From Leptodontidium sp. MPI-SDFR-AT-0119 (lineage: Eukaryota; Ascomycota; Leotiomycetes; Helotiales; Leptodontidiaceae), in contig JAHLEZ010000036.1 of NCBI GenBank assembly GCA_020726505.1, positions 471,458 through 535,457 of the forward strand: a DNA stretch of 64,000 nt. Direction: 5' to 3'. Position numbers and translations under genes: made by a program. The stretch's first letter is position 1, and every line of letters starts with the position of its first letter. This document shows positions 1 through 13,098 of the stretch, in pieces. The notes below the pieces were generated by a model. That model saw only the letters and a program-made list of their open reading frames with translations. It ran no database searches and had not been told where the DNA came from.

Positions 1-400
1 TAGTAATACGTCGAAGAACTCCCGGGGTCTAGTATTAAAGTTGAAATTAAAGTTAAACTCTTTTAAAAGGGCTTCGATCGAAGGCGTAAGAAATTTAGTA
101 AAGCTTAATTGTATAAGGGCGCTCCTTTTTTAGAGCTTCGTTAATAAGGGGAAGAAGTCGGTAGTAAGAGTAATACGAGGTAAAGAGGTGTTTATTATAA
201 GTATTAATCAGTTTATTAATTAAATATATAATTCGAATTGAAAACGCGCGTTAAGTTATAATAAGGCAAGCTAATTGTAAGAGTATCTCTAGCTTTCTCT
301 AAGATAATTTATTACTAAGGTAAAGAGGTACTTATCTATTAAATAAGCTAAGGTATTGAGGCTTGTTATTAACTTATTATAAGAGTAGATTAATAAGGCG
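1..400 (-). mobile_element. GypA-like gypsy gag fragment, cut by the window edge
   Basis: This stretch aligns by eye with 34580-34900, the 5' gag end of the complete gypsy element GypA-1. Shared landmarks are the run around 140-160, the stretch around 215-260 and the shared end 'ttaataaggcg' near 400 and 34898. It is on the minus strand, so the rest of that element would lie to the left of the window. It carries many TAA/TAG triplets and has no open frame. No LTR follows at its 5' end (400 onwards), so the copy is truncated or rearranged there. Homology is seen directly; the gag assignment is inherited from GypA-1. Confidence 0.6.
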
Positions 401-1000
401 ACTGTAATAGTAGCCGGTTAGCCAAGCCTTTAGCTCTATCACGATGCCTAAATAGGATTAGCTTATGACGATACGAGAGACGTAATAGCCTCGGGAAAGC
501 TCGGTAAAGCTCGGGACCTCGGATAAGCGATTTATGCCGTATACCCACTTAGTATTCGACTAAGTGAGGCTGTGTAGCGCTAATACGTAATACGTACGTA
601 ACGTATACGTTATGTAATTAAGCTTAATTAGGAATAGTCGACTTAGTATCGAAGATATAAGGAGAGCTACCTTCCCTCGGGGAAAGGGCTCTTCACTTCG
701 ATATTCGCGCTAATAGAGATGTTAGTCCACAGGTCCTTATATAAATATACTTCGGTTTGAAAAAGGGGTGCGAGTTAAAGTCAAAGGTTAGAACTTAGCT
801 AGACTAATTTTAGTAAATATTTAGTAAGGTTTTATAGTATATAATTTAATTCTCCTTATACTCTTTTAGAAAATATATAAACTTTTAAACTATATACTTA
901 TTACTATATTACTATACTTATATTAGAATATATTTATATATATATATATATAGCGTGGTATATAAACTAATATTACACTGACACTGATTAATAACAAGCT
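401..1000. other. No gene; AT-rich spacer, possibly holding the CopC 5' LTR
   Basis: I see no coding frame or recognised motif. There is a (TA)n run at about 934-952. From about 770 the sequence has loose similarity to 23190-23330, downstream of the CopC pol (a 'gactaat...ggttttata' pattern), so the 5' LTR of CopC may lie here. Mutation has blurred it too much to place its ends. Confidence 0.4.
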
Positions 1001-1019
1001 TATATTATTAACCTTATTA

Positions 1020-2466
1020 TAAATAAAAAAGGTCTTAGGCTATAAAGTGAAAATTAATAATAAACTTTAAAGTACTTTATTATATATTTAATAAGACACT
1101 TATATAAAGGCTTAATTTAACGGGGATTAATTAAATCCTCCCTTAAGGCTCGCCCTAATACTTAAAGTACGTTGAAGAAACTATAATAATATTAATACTT
1201 ACTTTACGAAAATTATTAAATTAATATCCTTAAATCTAAAACTTTAGACTTTTTAAGAAATATATTTAGGAAACTACTAAATCAATTACGAATTATATTT
1301 AATATAATAGTAGATACTTTAAACTACACGCCAGAGCCAGAATTAACTCCGAAAACATTTAATAATACGGCTATATTAAGAAAAACACTAAATCTTAGTT
1401 TAATTTTTATAAGAGACGTAATAATATATTCGCGGAAGTTCTGAGAGTCCTTTTATAATAATAATACTAAAGGAGAAATCCTTTTTTAAGATTTTTAAAA
1501 GTATTTTAAAAATTAAACGGCGAACGAGTTTAAGTTAATTAAAGTAATAAAGCGTAAATACTTTAAAGACGACTTACGAGCTTTTAATATATTTATATAA
1601 TAAGAGAAGGGAATAAAGACAGTAGACGCTTTAGTAAAGGTAATATAAGTAAAAAAGAATATATAGCTAAGAGACTAAGTAGAAATGTAAATTCAAAACT
1701 ACCCCGAATTAGTAACAAATTACCTCCGGGAATTAGTCTCTTGTTTATTACTATTAATCCTAATAATACTTTAACAAAATTAACCCCTGATGTCTTTATA
1801 ATATTAACTAGAGGTAATTATTTATTTTATAAAAGAAGACACACCTTTAAAAAACAAAAATAAAGCCTATAAAGACGGTTTAATTATTAAGATTACTTAG
1901 GATATTCTTTACTAGGGGAAATAAGGCCGAAGATTTATATAGTATAACCTTATTTATAGTCCTAAAGAAGGAGTTTTTATTTACTCTTAAAAAGGATCCC
2001 CTAAGTAATCTCCACTTATTAAAATTAAATAACCACGTATTACTAAATCCCACGCTAACGCTAGTAATACACTCACAGGACAGGTTATTATTACTATTTG
2101 AGGTTCCTAGGACTACTAGACTATATATAAAGTCCATTCGGCTATTATAATATATTATAAATTTATTAACCCTAGACTAGGCAAAATCATTAATAAACCT
2201 TATTAAAATATATACTAAGGAGCTCTAATATAGTAGAGACAAGGACTATTTATATAAAAAGCTCCACATCTTCGCCGATTTATATTAAAGAGTATTAATT
2301 AAGACTAAGGTCTAAAACCGAGCTTTCCGTTAATACTATAAAATAAAGCTAATTCGTACTATTACTAATACCTCTAAAATAAGGGGTACTTATTTAATAA
2401 GCTTATTAGGACGACTCGTAAACACCTTAAGATAAAGGAAAAAGTTAATAAGTTCCTTAGCCAATA
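1020..2466 (+). pseudogene. CopC gag, 5' part (decayed)
   Basis: Plus-strand sequence upstream of the TcA-1 insertion reads as a heavily stopped gag-like polypeptide that continues at 6603 after the transposon is removed. No motif of its own is diagnostic. The assignment comes from position upstream of the recognisable CopC integrase and RT. Open frames on the minus strand in this stretch (for example 1880-2137) are shadows created by AT-richness. Confidence 0.5.
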
Positions 2467-5400
2467 CAGTCGGACCGCTTCAAACACGACAATTTTGAGA
2501 ATTAACTATTAAAATATATCTATCTAATCTATATTATGCACCTGATTGCTAGCGTTCTAATGGACCCACTTTCATCCCGATCGGGCTAGTACACGAATTT
2601 AGGTACTTATAAAAGGCGGGTCTTGGCGTGCCAAGAGGGGTTCAAAATATTTTAAGAATTTTCTTTTTTTAAATATATATTTTAAAAAACTTATAGTGAA
2701 TATTTTCTAAAACTTTTTACTTCTAAATTCCTTAATAATAGTAATACAGCTTTTAATCAAGAAAAATATACTAAAATATTAATAGATACTAGTGAAATAA
2801 GATTAATATATATTTTGTAATTATGTTTTTAATAAAAATAATTCAAACTTATTATTTCTTATATAAATCACTTATATATTAACACTTATTAACTACTAAT
2901 AAGTAAAGAGTATATTATATAATAATGTAGCTTAGTTATTAGTGTTAAATATAATTATAAAGTAATATCTTTAGAAAGAGAGGTCTTAGACTCGGATTCT
3001 AATTATTATTTTTTGTAAAGCACTTTTATAACTACTAAGCTAGCTACCGCGCTAGTAATTAAGTACAAAATCCAACTAATCAAGCCAATTCGTCTACTTC
3101 TTGTCTACCCTCTGGTATAATATCAAACTCCTTCATTATAGTCTCTGAAATAGTTCTATGACCACTCTGTTTCTTAACACACCAAGTAGCTTGCTTAACG
3201 CTAAGCCCTTTCCGGTAAGCGTCCATAAAGCGTGAAGCTCTATTACAATACCTTCGTAGCGTATTAAGAGGACAAGAATCAAGAGCTTTAAAGTAAGCTT
3301 CTCTAGCCTATAAGATATTAGTTAGTAAATTAAAATAAAATAGAGTTATAAACGTACCTCTGGAAAAGTCTCTTTCTAAACCTGTCGATATAAGTTCTTA
3401 TAATAAGCCCAATACATCTCAATTGGGTTTAGCTCGCAGTGGAATTTCGGTAGAAATAAACACTTATGGCCTCTAGTCAATAATATCTCTTCTAGCGCTG
3501 ATTTCTGTTCGAAGAAGTCTTTGTGATTGGCTAGAATTCTCGCTAAACAGCAAGTAGTAGGCTTTTTTAGAGGCCAAGAAAGAATCGGGTTACAATTCTT
3601 TTTAGCTTCACTAGAGCACTTAGCTTTAGGGCATTTTTTACTTATTTAAGTTAGCTACTATACTATTAATATTATATTTAAAAGAGTTACTTACTAATTG
3701 GTAAACAACCTCTTTCAGTAAGAATTGCTTTAAGTCCCTTCGGGACTTCTTCAATTATAGTTTTCTTGACTCTCTTCTTATTAGGGTGGCCTTCAATTGC
3801 CACCTTAATAGTCTTTTCAACCTTATAATTTAGGTCTTGAGGTGTACTAACTAATCCACGAGCTTGTTTAGCCTCGCTAATATCAGGAGGAAATAAGGTA
3901 CTCTAAAGAATTAAGTTAATAAACTCTCAATTAGGAAAGTATAACTAACCTTTTGAGGTAAAGGAGCTCCTCCTTCTCCAAGATTCATAGCAAAAGCGTT
4001 TAAAGCTCCGTCTCCTTTATTAGCGTGAGCACTTGATTAGTCGAATATAAAGACAGCTATCTATTATAAGAGTTAGTTAAGTCTTTTTAAGTTAAATCTT
4101 TTTAGAGTTATTAAACTTACCTTATTCGGGTGCTTTTCTTCGAATATATCAATCGCTCGCTCGACCTGATTAAGTAACTGTCTTGTATCCCAATAAGGAG
4201 TCTTTTGCGGCCCACCGGGATAAATAATCTCCCGAGCGTCTTTTTGATCAATTATAAGCCTTCCTTCAAGGCTTATAAAGTCACTTACGTGAATAAGACC
4301 CCCTTTACTTTTTAAAGGCATCTTTTGTTGATTTTCGTCTAGCCAGATTCGATTAGAGTACTCTTTAGCGTGAAAGCAACTCTCGTCGTGGTAGTATAAG
4401 ACGTGCTCCTTCTCTCCAAAGGGTAGGTCAGGTGTAATAAGTTGTAATACCCTATTAGCGTCTTCTTCGTAATTCGTAGTAAGAGATTGGTAGTAAGCTA
4501 TTTGAGGTAGGAATTCCTATTTAAATTAGTTAATAAATATATTTTTAAAAGAGATATATAACTAACCTTTTGACGATATTCGATTACGTCAGCTCTCTCG
4601 TGGCCGTCGACGTAAACTCCTTTCTTTTCTTCAGTAGCGTAAAATCCGAGTCGATTTAACCACTTATAAGTCGCTGTTTTACCTAGAGGTTTCCACTCTC
4701 TAGGTTTTTTACCGGGTTTTTTGCGTGTACTGGTAGTTAAGCCAAGAAGTGGCTTTTTAGCCTTTTTGGCGCTAGCAAGTAAGCGAGGCATAATTTCCGT
4801 ATTAATAGCGTATCGGAACTTCTTCGGGGTAACAGTAGCGAGCTTTTGAGCTAATAGCCAAGCTCGGCAAGCTTGAAAGACGTCTTCGTTGTCTAAATAA
4901 GACTGATTTGAGCGTTTACCTCCCCTAGTCTCTAAAGGGAGAGACCCAAAGGCTCTATAATAGAGGAAAAGAGCTCTGATTTTACGGGCAAGGGTTTTTC
5001 CGTCGCCGGTAGGGTGGTTGCTCTCGGCAACAAGAAGAGAGGCTTCAATTCGACCTCTACGAGGAGTCTTTTTTAAGAGGTTTTGGACGTATTGTTGAAT
5101 AAGCGAGTATTCGAAGCGTAAGCGAGGTAGAATAATAAGGTTCTTATTGTTGATTTGTTGCTTAATTGAGTCTAGTACCTCTCTATAAGTCCTTGGCGTT
5201 AAAGAAGCTTCTAAAGAGGTATTAATAGCGTCGCCAATCAGAGAGTCTAATAAGAGCTCGTTTCGTCCGCTATCGATAAACTCTATATCGTTCAAATCGT
5301 CTAACTCAATAGAGTTATCTTCAGCTTCAAATTCAGCCTCTATTAGAGCGTCGAATTCAGAATCTTCGTCGTCGCTAGAATCGATATCTTCGAATATATC

Positions 5401-6600
5401 TTCTTCTTCTTCTAAAGGTAAGCGAGGTTTTGGCGTAAAGAAAGAAGTAAGAGGTTGTTGCTTATTTTGCGTAATATTCGAAGGCTTTTGTGAAGGCTTT
5501 TGAAGAGAGGTTTGTCGAATTAACTCTCTTTGAGAGTTTCTAGCTCTTTTACGAGTAGAACGAGATTTGTTTGTAAGAGGCGTCAATTTGCTCTTATACG
5601 GGCCTTTGGAAGTTACTTTATAAGTTAGTTAATTATATATTAAAAGGGATTTAATACGTACTAAGAGTTGGCGTATTAATTACTTTTTCAAAAGGTATAC
5701 TTAAATTACCCTCTGAATCGATAACTGACTGAATAAAGAACTTAGAGCGTTTAAACTCTTCGGGTAATTCATTCTCAGCATCTGATTCGTCAATATCCTC
5801 CCTGTCTAGCTTATCCGGGCCTAGCTCATTAAGATCTTGATCTAAATACTCGTTGTTACAAGTAATATCATCTTCTTCTTCACTCTCACTCTCTTCTTTA
5901 TTCTCTGATTCGTTTATTACCTGAGCTCGTATATCGTTCTCACTCTCTGATTCGTCGATTTGACTACTATTAAAAGCAGTAGGCGTAGAAGTAATAAGCT
6001 TTACAGGCCGTAAGGGTAAGGGAAGTGTTATAGAAACTGAAGATTCCGGTGTTTTTTGACGAGGCCGCTTTGTGATTGGCTTAATAGGCGAATTAGGGGG
6101 TGATTTTGCTAGCGTAGCGCTTCAATTTCGCTTAGAAGGAGCCATATTAGCTCTTGCAAAAGTGTGGTTGTTGTGGTGTGTAAAGGAATAAGAAATATAA
6201 GGTAGGTTTGACGTTGAAGTAGAAGATATTTTAACTCGCTTAATTATTAAGCAAGAACTTTTCATAATTAGTTAATATTAAAAAGTCAACATTTTAAAAA
6301 GTTTTCTAACTTAAAATACGTGCACGGTTAAGCGGAGTAAAATGCACTTATTAGATTTTTTTTATAGGTCCTAATTAAAAAGTTATTCTTTATTTAAGTT
6401 AAGTCTTGGCAAAGGGGTTCAAAAGTTTTCAAATTCCGCCAAGACTTGACTTGAATAAAGAATAACTTTTTAATTACATAGTAAAATAAAAAAAGCTAAG
6501 AGGCTATATACAGTTATTTAATAAGGCTCATCTTTTAAATTAAACAGAATTTGATTTTATTAGCGTCTGAATTTTTGTCGTGTTTGAAGCGGTCCGACTG
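2467..6600 (-). mobile_element. TcA-1: 4.1 kb DNA transposon, Tc1/mariner-like ends, TA duplication
   Basis: The element has perfect 26 bp terminal inverted repeats starting CAGTCGGACCGCTTCAAACA (2467-2492 and, inverted, 6575-6600). It is flanked on both sides by TA (2465-2466 and 6601-6602). CAGT ends with a TA target duplication are typical of the IS630/Tc1/mariner superfamily. Its transposase gene lies on the minus strand. It sits inside CopC gag. It is far less mutated than its host: long frames remain open and GC content is visibly higher, so it is a younger insertion. A second copy, TcA-2, is at 39665-43990. Confidence 0.93.
3080..6145 (-). pseudogene. TcA-1 DDE transposase, nearly intact, multi-exon
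   Basis: The start ATG is at 6145-6143, matching the ATG of the second copy, and the stop TGA is at 3082-3080. Introns with GT..AG ends and CTAAC-like branch sites are seen at 5616-5661, 4517-4566, 4071-4120, about 3904-3956, about 3620-3694 and 3308-3357. The N-terminal part is Ser/Asp/Glu-rich and basic (long open exon 4567-5586). The catalytic core shows the first Asp in YYHDESCFHAKE (codon 4385-4387), the second in FIFD before SSAHA (4040-4042) and Glu in ELNPIEMYW (3418-3420). The D-to-E distance is about 160-170 residues by my count, against 34-35 in classical Tc1/mariner. Three RIP-like stops interrupt it: TGA at 6122-6124, TAA at 4037-4039 just after the second Asp, and TAG at 3376-3378. 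Function (cut-and-paste transposition) is inferred from the family; the subfamily is not one I can name. Confidence 0.85.
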
Positions 6601-6602
6601 TA

Positions 6603-8465
<1,863 letters not shown>

Positions 8466-9001
8466 GGCCACAGCTAAATCGACACACAGGAATAGCTAAA
8501 TCGATATACGCTAAAAATGTATTGACTTGGCGGGTGTCATTTATTAATCTCGCTATACTAATTTGTATTACGTGGCAAAGGCCCCTTATATATATCATAA
8601 AATTCATAATTATATAATCAGCCCCTAGAATTAAAAATTAAAGCTATTTAAATAATACTTTATAATGTAAATAATATCCTCTTCTATCACTTGACCTAGT
8701 ACCCGCCGCGAGACGGCCTATATACAAGGCACTTCATCAGTCTATCAGACAAATAGTACCGAAGATGTCCTATAGTTGCGTTGCAACGATGTAAACGGAG
8801 GTAATTAGTAGAGTTGAGGTATGTACTTAGGATGCCGACTTTAAAGTAGATGATATTAATGAATTAGTATAAGTGCTAATTATATATTATATATAGTTAT
8901 CTATAGAGATTTTAGTGGTAATAAATGTACCCTTCATTTTCGGCTCGCTTAGTTAGCGTATGTCGATTTAGCTATTCCTGTGTGTTGATTTAGTTGTGGC
9001 C
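8466..9001. mobile_element. MITE with 49 bp inverted repeats and an 8 bp duplication
   Basis: This is a non-autonomous element of 536 bp. The ends begin GGCCACAGCTAAATCGACAC (8466-8514) and are matched in inverted orientation at 8953-9001 with a few transitions. Each inverted repeat holds two copies of AGCTAAATCGAYA. The flanks are identical 8 bp duplications TTTAATTA (8458-8465 and 9002-9009). An 8 bp duplication fits the hAT superfamily, but the ends are not the short hAT consensus, so the class is open. The interior has no reading frame and is barely mutated compared with the surrounding CopC, suggesting a recent arrival or escape from RIP. Confidence 0.9.
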
Positions 9002-9009
9002 TTTAATTA

Positions 9010-9418
9010 ATAAAATTAAGTGATACTACCGCCTATTACGCCTTACTTATAAAATCGTTACAAAAGAGTACCCTAAGTTAAGCGACAAAGACTGACTATA
9101 AATAATAATAAAAGCAGTAAATAATATAACTAAACTTAATAGTTTTATCCTTATACTACTTGTTTTTAGCGTATACCTTAAAATAATAAAGCTAAACCCT
9201 TTAAATCCGTTAATTAAGTAACGTGTAATTATAATTAAAAAAGCTATAAAGGACGTATAAAAAATTTATATTATACGTAAAGTTAATAATACGTTAGCTA
9301 CACAAAACGGCCTTAGAACTAATTATATTCACAATCTCTACCTTAATAATTAAGTTTTAGTGTATTAAGAAGGTAAAAAATAAATAAGACCTTACGATTT
9401 CTTAGGTATTAAGGGAGA
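9010..9418 (+). pseudogene. CopC integrase C-terminal part (decayed)
   Basis: After the MITE the plus-strand frame continues with the post-catalytic region of copia integrase, ending in a stretch like QIRPYDFLGIKGD (near 9385-9418). In fungal copia polyproteins this is a 'gPYklLGI.GE'-type module. The frame is broken at GGAGA (9414-9418) by GypC and resumes after the second GGAGA at 17949. Confidence 0.65.
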
Positions 9419-9822
9419 TGTAACGTTAGCTATGTTCTGACTAGTACGCAGCGTATAAGCTTCGTCGGTTAGTATTTATTACAAAGTAAAGTTATAAGAG
9501 TTTAGTTTTTAATAATAATTAAGACGTTATAAGTAATAATAAACTTAAAAGTAAACTTACTATAATAATTTAAGTACAAAGCTCTATTACTTAAAAACTT
9601 ACTTTGTTTATATAAAACTTCGATTCTAACTAAATCCCTTAGATCCCTTTATATTTAAGATCTTTAAATCCCTAGATCCCTTCCTTTCTTAAGGGCTTTT
9701 AAGATTTAAAGATTTATTACGTAACTCTTAGTCTTATAATTTTGTCCTTGTCTTAGCTTCTTTATATAATAAGGCTGCCGAGCCTTAGGGCTAAGACACA
9801 CGTGATCTTATAAATCGTGACA
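9419..9822 (-). repeat. GypC LTR (left, 3' LTR)
   Basis: 404 bp, TG...CA ends, matching 17570-17948. It is about 25 bp longer than the other copy because of an extra block around 9640-9680 (repeated 'aaatccctagatccct'-like units). Confidence 0.9.
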
Positions 9823-12800
9823 CTATTCCCATTCTATTATTAACGTGTTTTTACGCTTAAGTACGTTAAAGGAAATATCGACAATTACTAATAGTTATCT
9901 TTTTATTTATTGTGTCTCCCTTAACGCCATAATAGTTCTTTACTAAAGTTATATAAAAGAAAAAGAAACAGCGTATTACTTTAGCCTTACACATCGAAGG
10001 CTGTGCCTTACTAGTAAGAACTTATTTATTTTGCCGTAGCCTTTCTCGGACGTGTTTTCTTAACTTAACTTAATTAAAAAGATACTTTAAGTGTGTCTAA
10101 GCGAAGTATAATTGTAATAGCTCTAAGTATTATAAGCTTTTTATAAATAAGCCTATTTATTATTTTATTTATAGCCGAATAATACCCCGACGGCGTGCCT
10201 TTACCCTTCCTCTCGAGCTAATAGAGGAGTTCCCCCTCGACTAACTCTTAGCTTTTGAGCTTAAGGTATTCTTTACTTCCTTAGATCCTGAAAGGTCCTT
10301 CGGAAGCTCCGAGTTAGCGGGCGCCGAGCGTCCTAGTAACCCCCGGCGACCCTTTATCCTTTTGGCCTCTCGACTACCCCTTCGATCTCCACGATCTTGT
10401 CTAAGTAAGTCTAAGTTTTATTAATAGAAATTAATAAGTAACTTTAAGTAATAAAGGTTTAACTTAAGTTCTTATATATTTTTTAATAATAAGTAGTTTT
10501 TCTATTTATTAAATACTTAATAAAGCCGCGTTTATATTAATAGTTTAATAACTTTTTTACCTCGTATTCTTCGAGTAAATTCACTAGTTCAGCGATTGTC
10601 CTTAGAGTAAGTAGTACTCTTAGTAGTACGTTTTCTAATAAGAATATATAAAATACCGGGGATATCTTCTTTATTATAATTAGTAACTAGAGTTCGTAAT
10701 TTAATAGTCCCTTAATTTATTTAATCTTAAATAGTCTTAGTTTCTTATACTTTAACTTGTCACTTAGTCACTTAGTATTAATGTTTTTTTGTAAAAGATA
10801 AACTTTATTCCCCTCTTATAATATTAGCTCTTAATTACGTATTTTGTTATAATAATATATATTCTTCTTTATTACGAACTTAAGTTCTTTAGTTAATTCC
10901 TTATAAATGTCTTAAATCTTTTGGACTTAAATGCGAGCTATATTATTATCCTTAATAATAACGTTAAGTTTTTTTTAATAAGCGACAAGTTCGTAATTAT
11001 AGTTTATAAAGAAAGGTATGACCTTTGTCGTTTTTATAGTCGAGCTATTATAAGCGAACTCTACTAATAGTAGTAATTTTACTTAGTTGTCTTATTAATA
11101 GTTAACGTAATAGTGTAAATACGCCTTAACTACTTAGTTTATCCGTTTGTTTCTTTTATTAGTCTAAGGATAAAATACTATTAAGAGCTTCTAATTAGTT
11201 CTTAGGAAGGCTGTTAAGGCTTTTTAGAACTTAAATGTAAATAGCTTATCTTAATCTAATATAATTTCTTTAAGTACTTTATACTTAAAGACTACCTCCT
11301 TGAAGTATACTTGTGTCAGGTTTTTAGCTATAAGGGTGGATTTAATTAGTACTAAAATTATATATTTAGTAAGTCTTCTTATAATAACGAGTATTATATT
11401 ATAACTAACTCCCGTGACTAAGTCCTTTAATAATAATAGCGGCCTTATAAAGTTTCACGATATAGATCTCTAAGATTTTAGTAGTATTAGTACTATAATT
11501 ATTTACTTATAAGGAGCGTGCCAGGAAGGCTTGTTCTTAATATAGGCATTACAGTTAATGACTACTTCCTTGACTATAACGCGAAGTCCTTTAGCTTAAT
11601 AGTTTCTTAAGATCTTAAGGTACGTTCTTTGTATCTCTTAATGTCTATATACGAGAAGTCTATATTATTCTTTAATATAAGCCTTTATTAAGCTAAGTAG
11701 TAACTATATCTTCCTATTAGCTTATATAATCTCGTTCTTTATAGTATTTTATTTAATAAGCTCCTTAATTTAGTCTAAAGACGGCTTGTCTTTCTTTTAA
11801 GCTTCTTTTAATATATTAAACTAAGGGCTACTAATGTCGTGTTCGATGGCGGTCGCTTCTCAGACGTTAGGCACTATATCTTTATTATTTAATTTCTTAA
11901 GTAACGCTGTTTCGTTATAGACTTTATTATTTTTATATCCGAGCAATTTACTTAACGCGTCTACTCTTATATTGTCCTTTCCTTAGACGTACTTAATAAC
12001 TAAGTTAAAAGAAGTAAGTTCCTCTGACTACTTAGTTAACCTTTAATTATTAAGGACCTTAGTAATTATAAAGGTTTAGAGATTTATATAATTAATATAA
12101 ATAATAACAAGGAACTTAGCCCCCTATAAATAGATTTTCTAGTATTTAAGTACTTTAACGATTATTATAAGTTCTTTCTTATAAATATTATAATTCTACT
12201 CGGCCGGGGATATCTTTTTTAAGTAATAGGCTACTAAATATAGCCGTCCTTAGTCGTCCCTCTATAAGTGTATTACGCTAGTGTAAGTATTTAAGGCGTC
12301 AGTTTCGATAATGTTCTCCTTTTCTTTATTAAAATTATAGAGTATTAATTCTCTTGTAAATTCCGTTTTAAGTTACTAAAACGCCTCTTTATAACGTTCG
12401 TCTTAAGCGAAGGGAATACTCTTCTTAGTTAAGTTAGTAAGAGGTTCTATAATCTTAGAATAGCCTTAAATAAATTATTAGTAAAAGTTAGTGAATCTTA
12501 ATTAAGATTATATATCCTTAACGCTAGTTAGCGACTTTTATTCTTTTACGGCTCTTATTTTCTTTAAGTTAATACTTATTTGTCTTGGGCGTATAATATA
12601 GCCTAAGAAAGTGACTTACTTAATTAAGAATTCACACTTTAATAGCTTTAGTCTAGAGTTTACTTTAAGTAAGGCTTTTATAACGGCAGTGACGTGCCCT
12701 TAGTGTTCCTCGAGGGTTTCTGAGTAGACTAATATATTATCTAGGTAGTATATAGCGAACTTACTAATAAAATCCCGTAAGATCTTATTATTTTACTTCT

Positions 12801-13098
12801 AATATATAGTAGGTGCGTTCTTAAGTCTAAACGGTATTACTGTGTATTCTTATAGGCCTAAAAGTAGCACGAAGGCGGTTTTTTATTTGTGTCCTTCTTT
12901 AATTTAAATTAAATTAAACGTATTACGCTGATTTAGCTTAGTATAAACCTTTACTTTAGTTAACTTGTCCCGTAAGTACTATGTGTTAAGTAAAGGATAA
13001 ATATCCCGTATAGTTCTATTATTAATTATACGATAATCGCCGTGAGGCCTCCTTTTAGAGTCCCCTTGTTTCTTAGTAATTAATATATTAATAGCATA
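9823..13098 (-). pseudogene. GypC pol, 3' part: RT palm to chromodomain (decayed)
   Basis: Reading minus from 13098: the RT fragment KKQGDSKRRPHGDYRIINN (near 13010-13060) is the fingers/palm motif of gypsy RT. The active-site box reads YLDNILVYS at 12721-12747, where the second Asp has become Asn by a G-to-A change. RNase H and integrase regions follow but are too stopped to place exactly. Near 10420-10565 a chromodomain-like run (EVKKLLN, RGFIKYLI) is recognisable. 9823-10400 is GC-richer and codes for no domain I recognise. The ORF at 12979-13191 is a chimera of this RT with the inserted transposon's end, not a gene. Confidence 0.75.
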
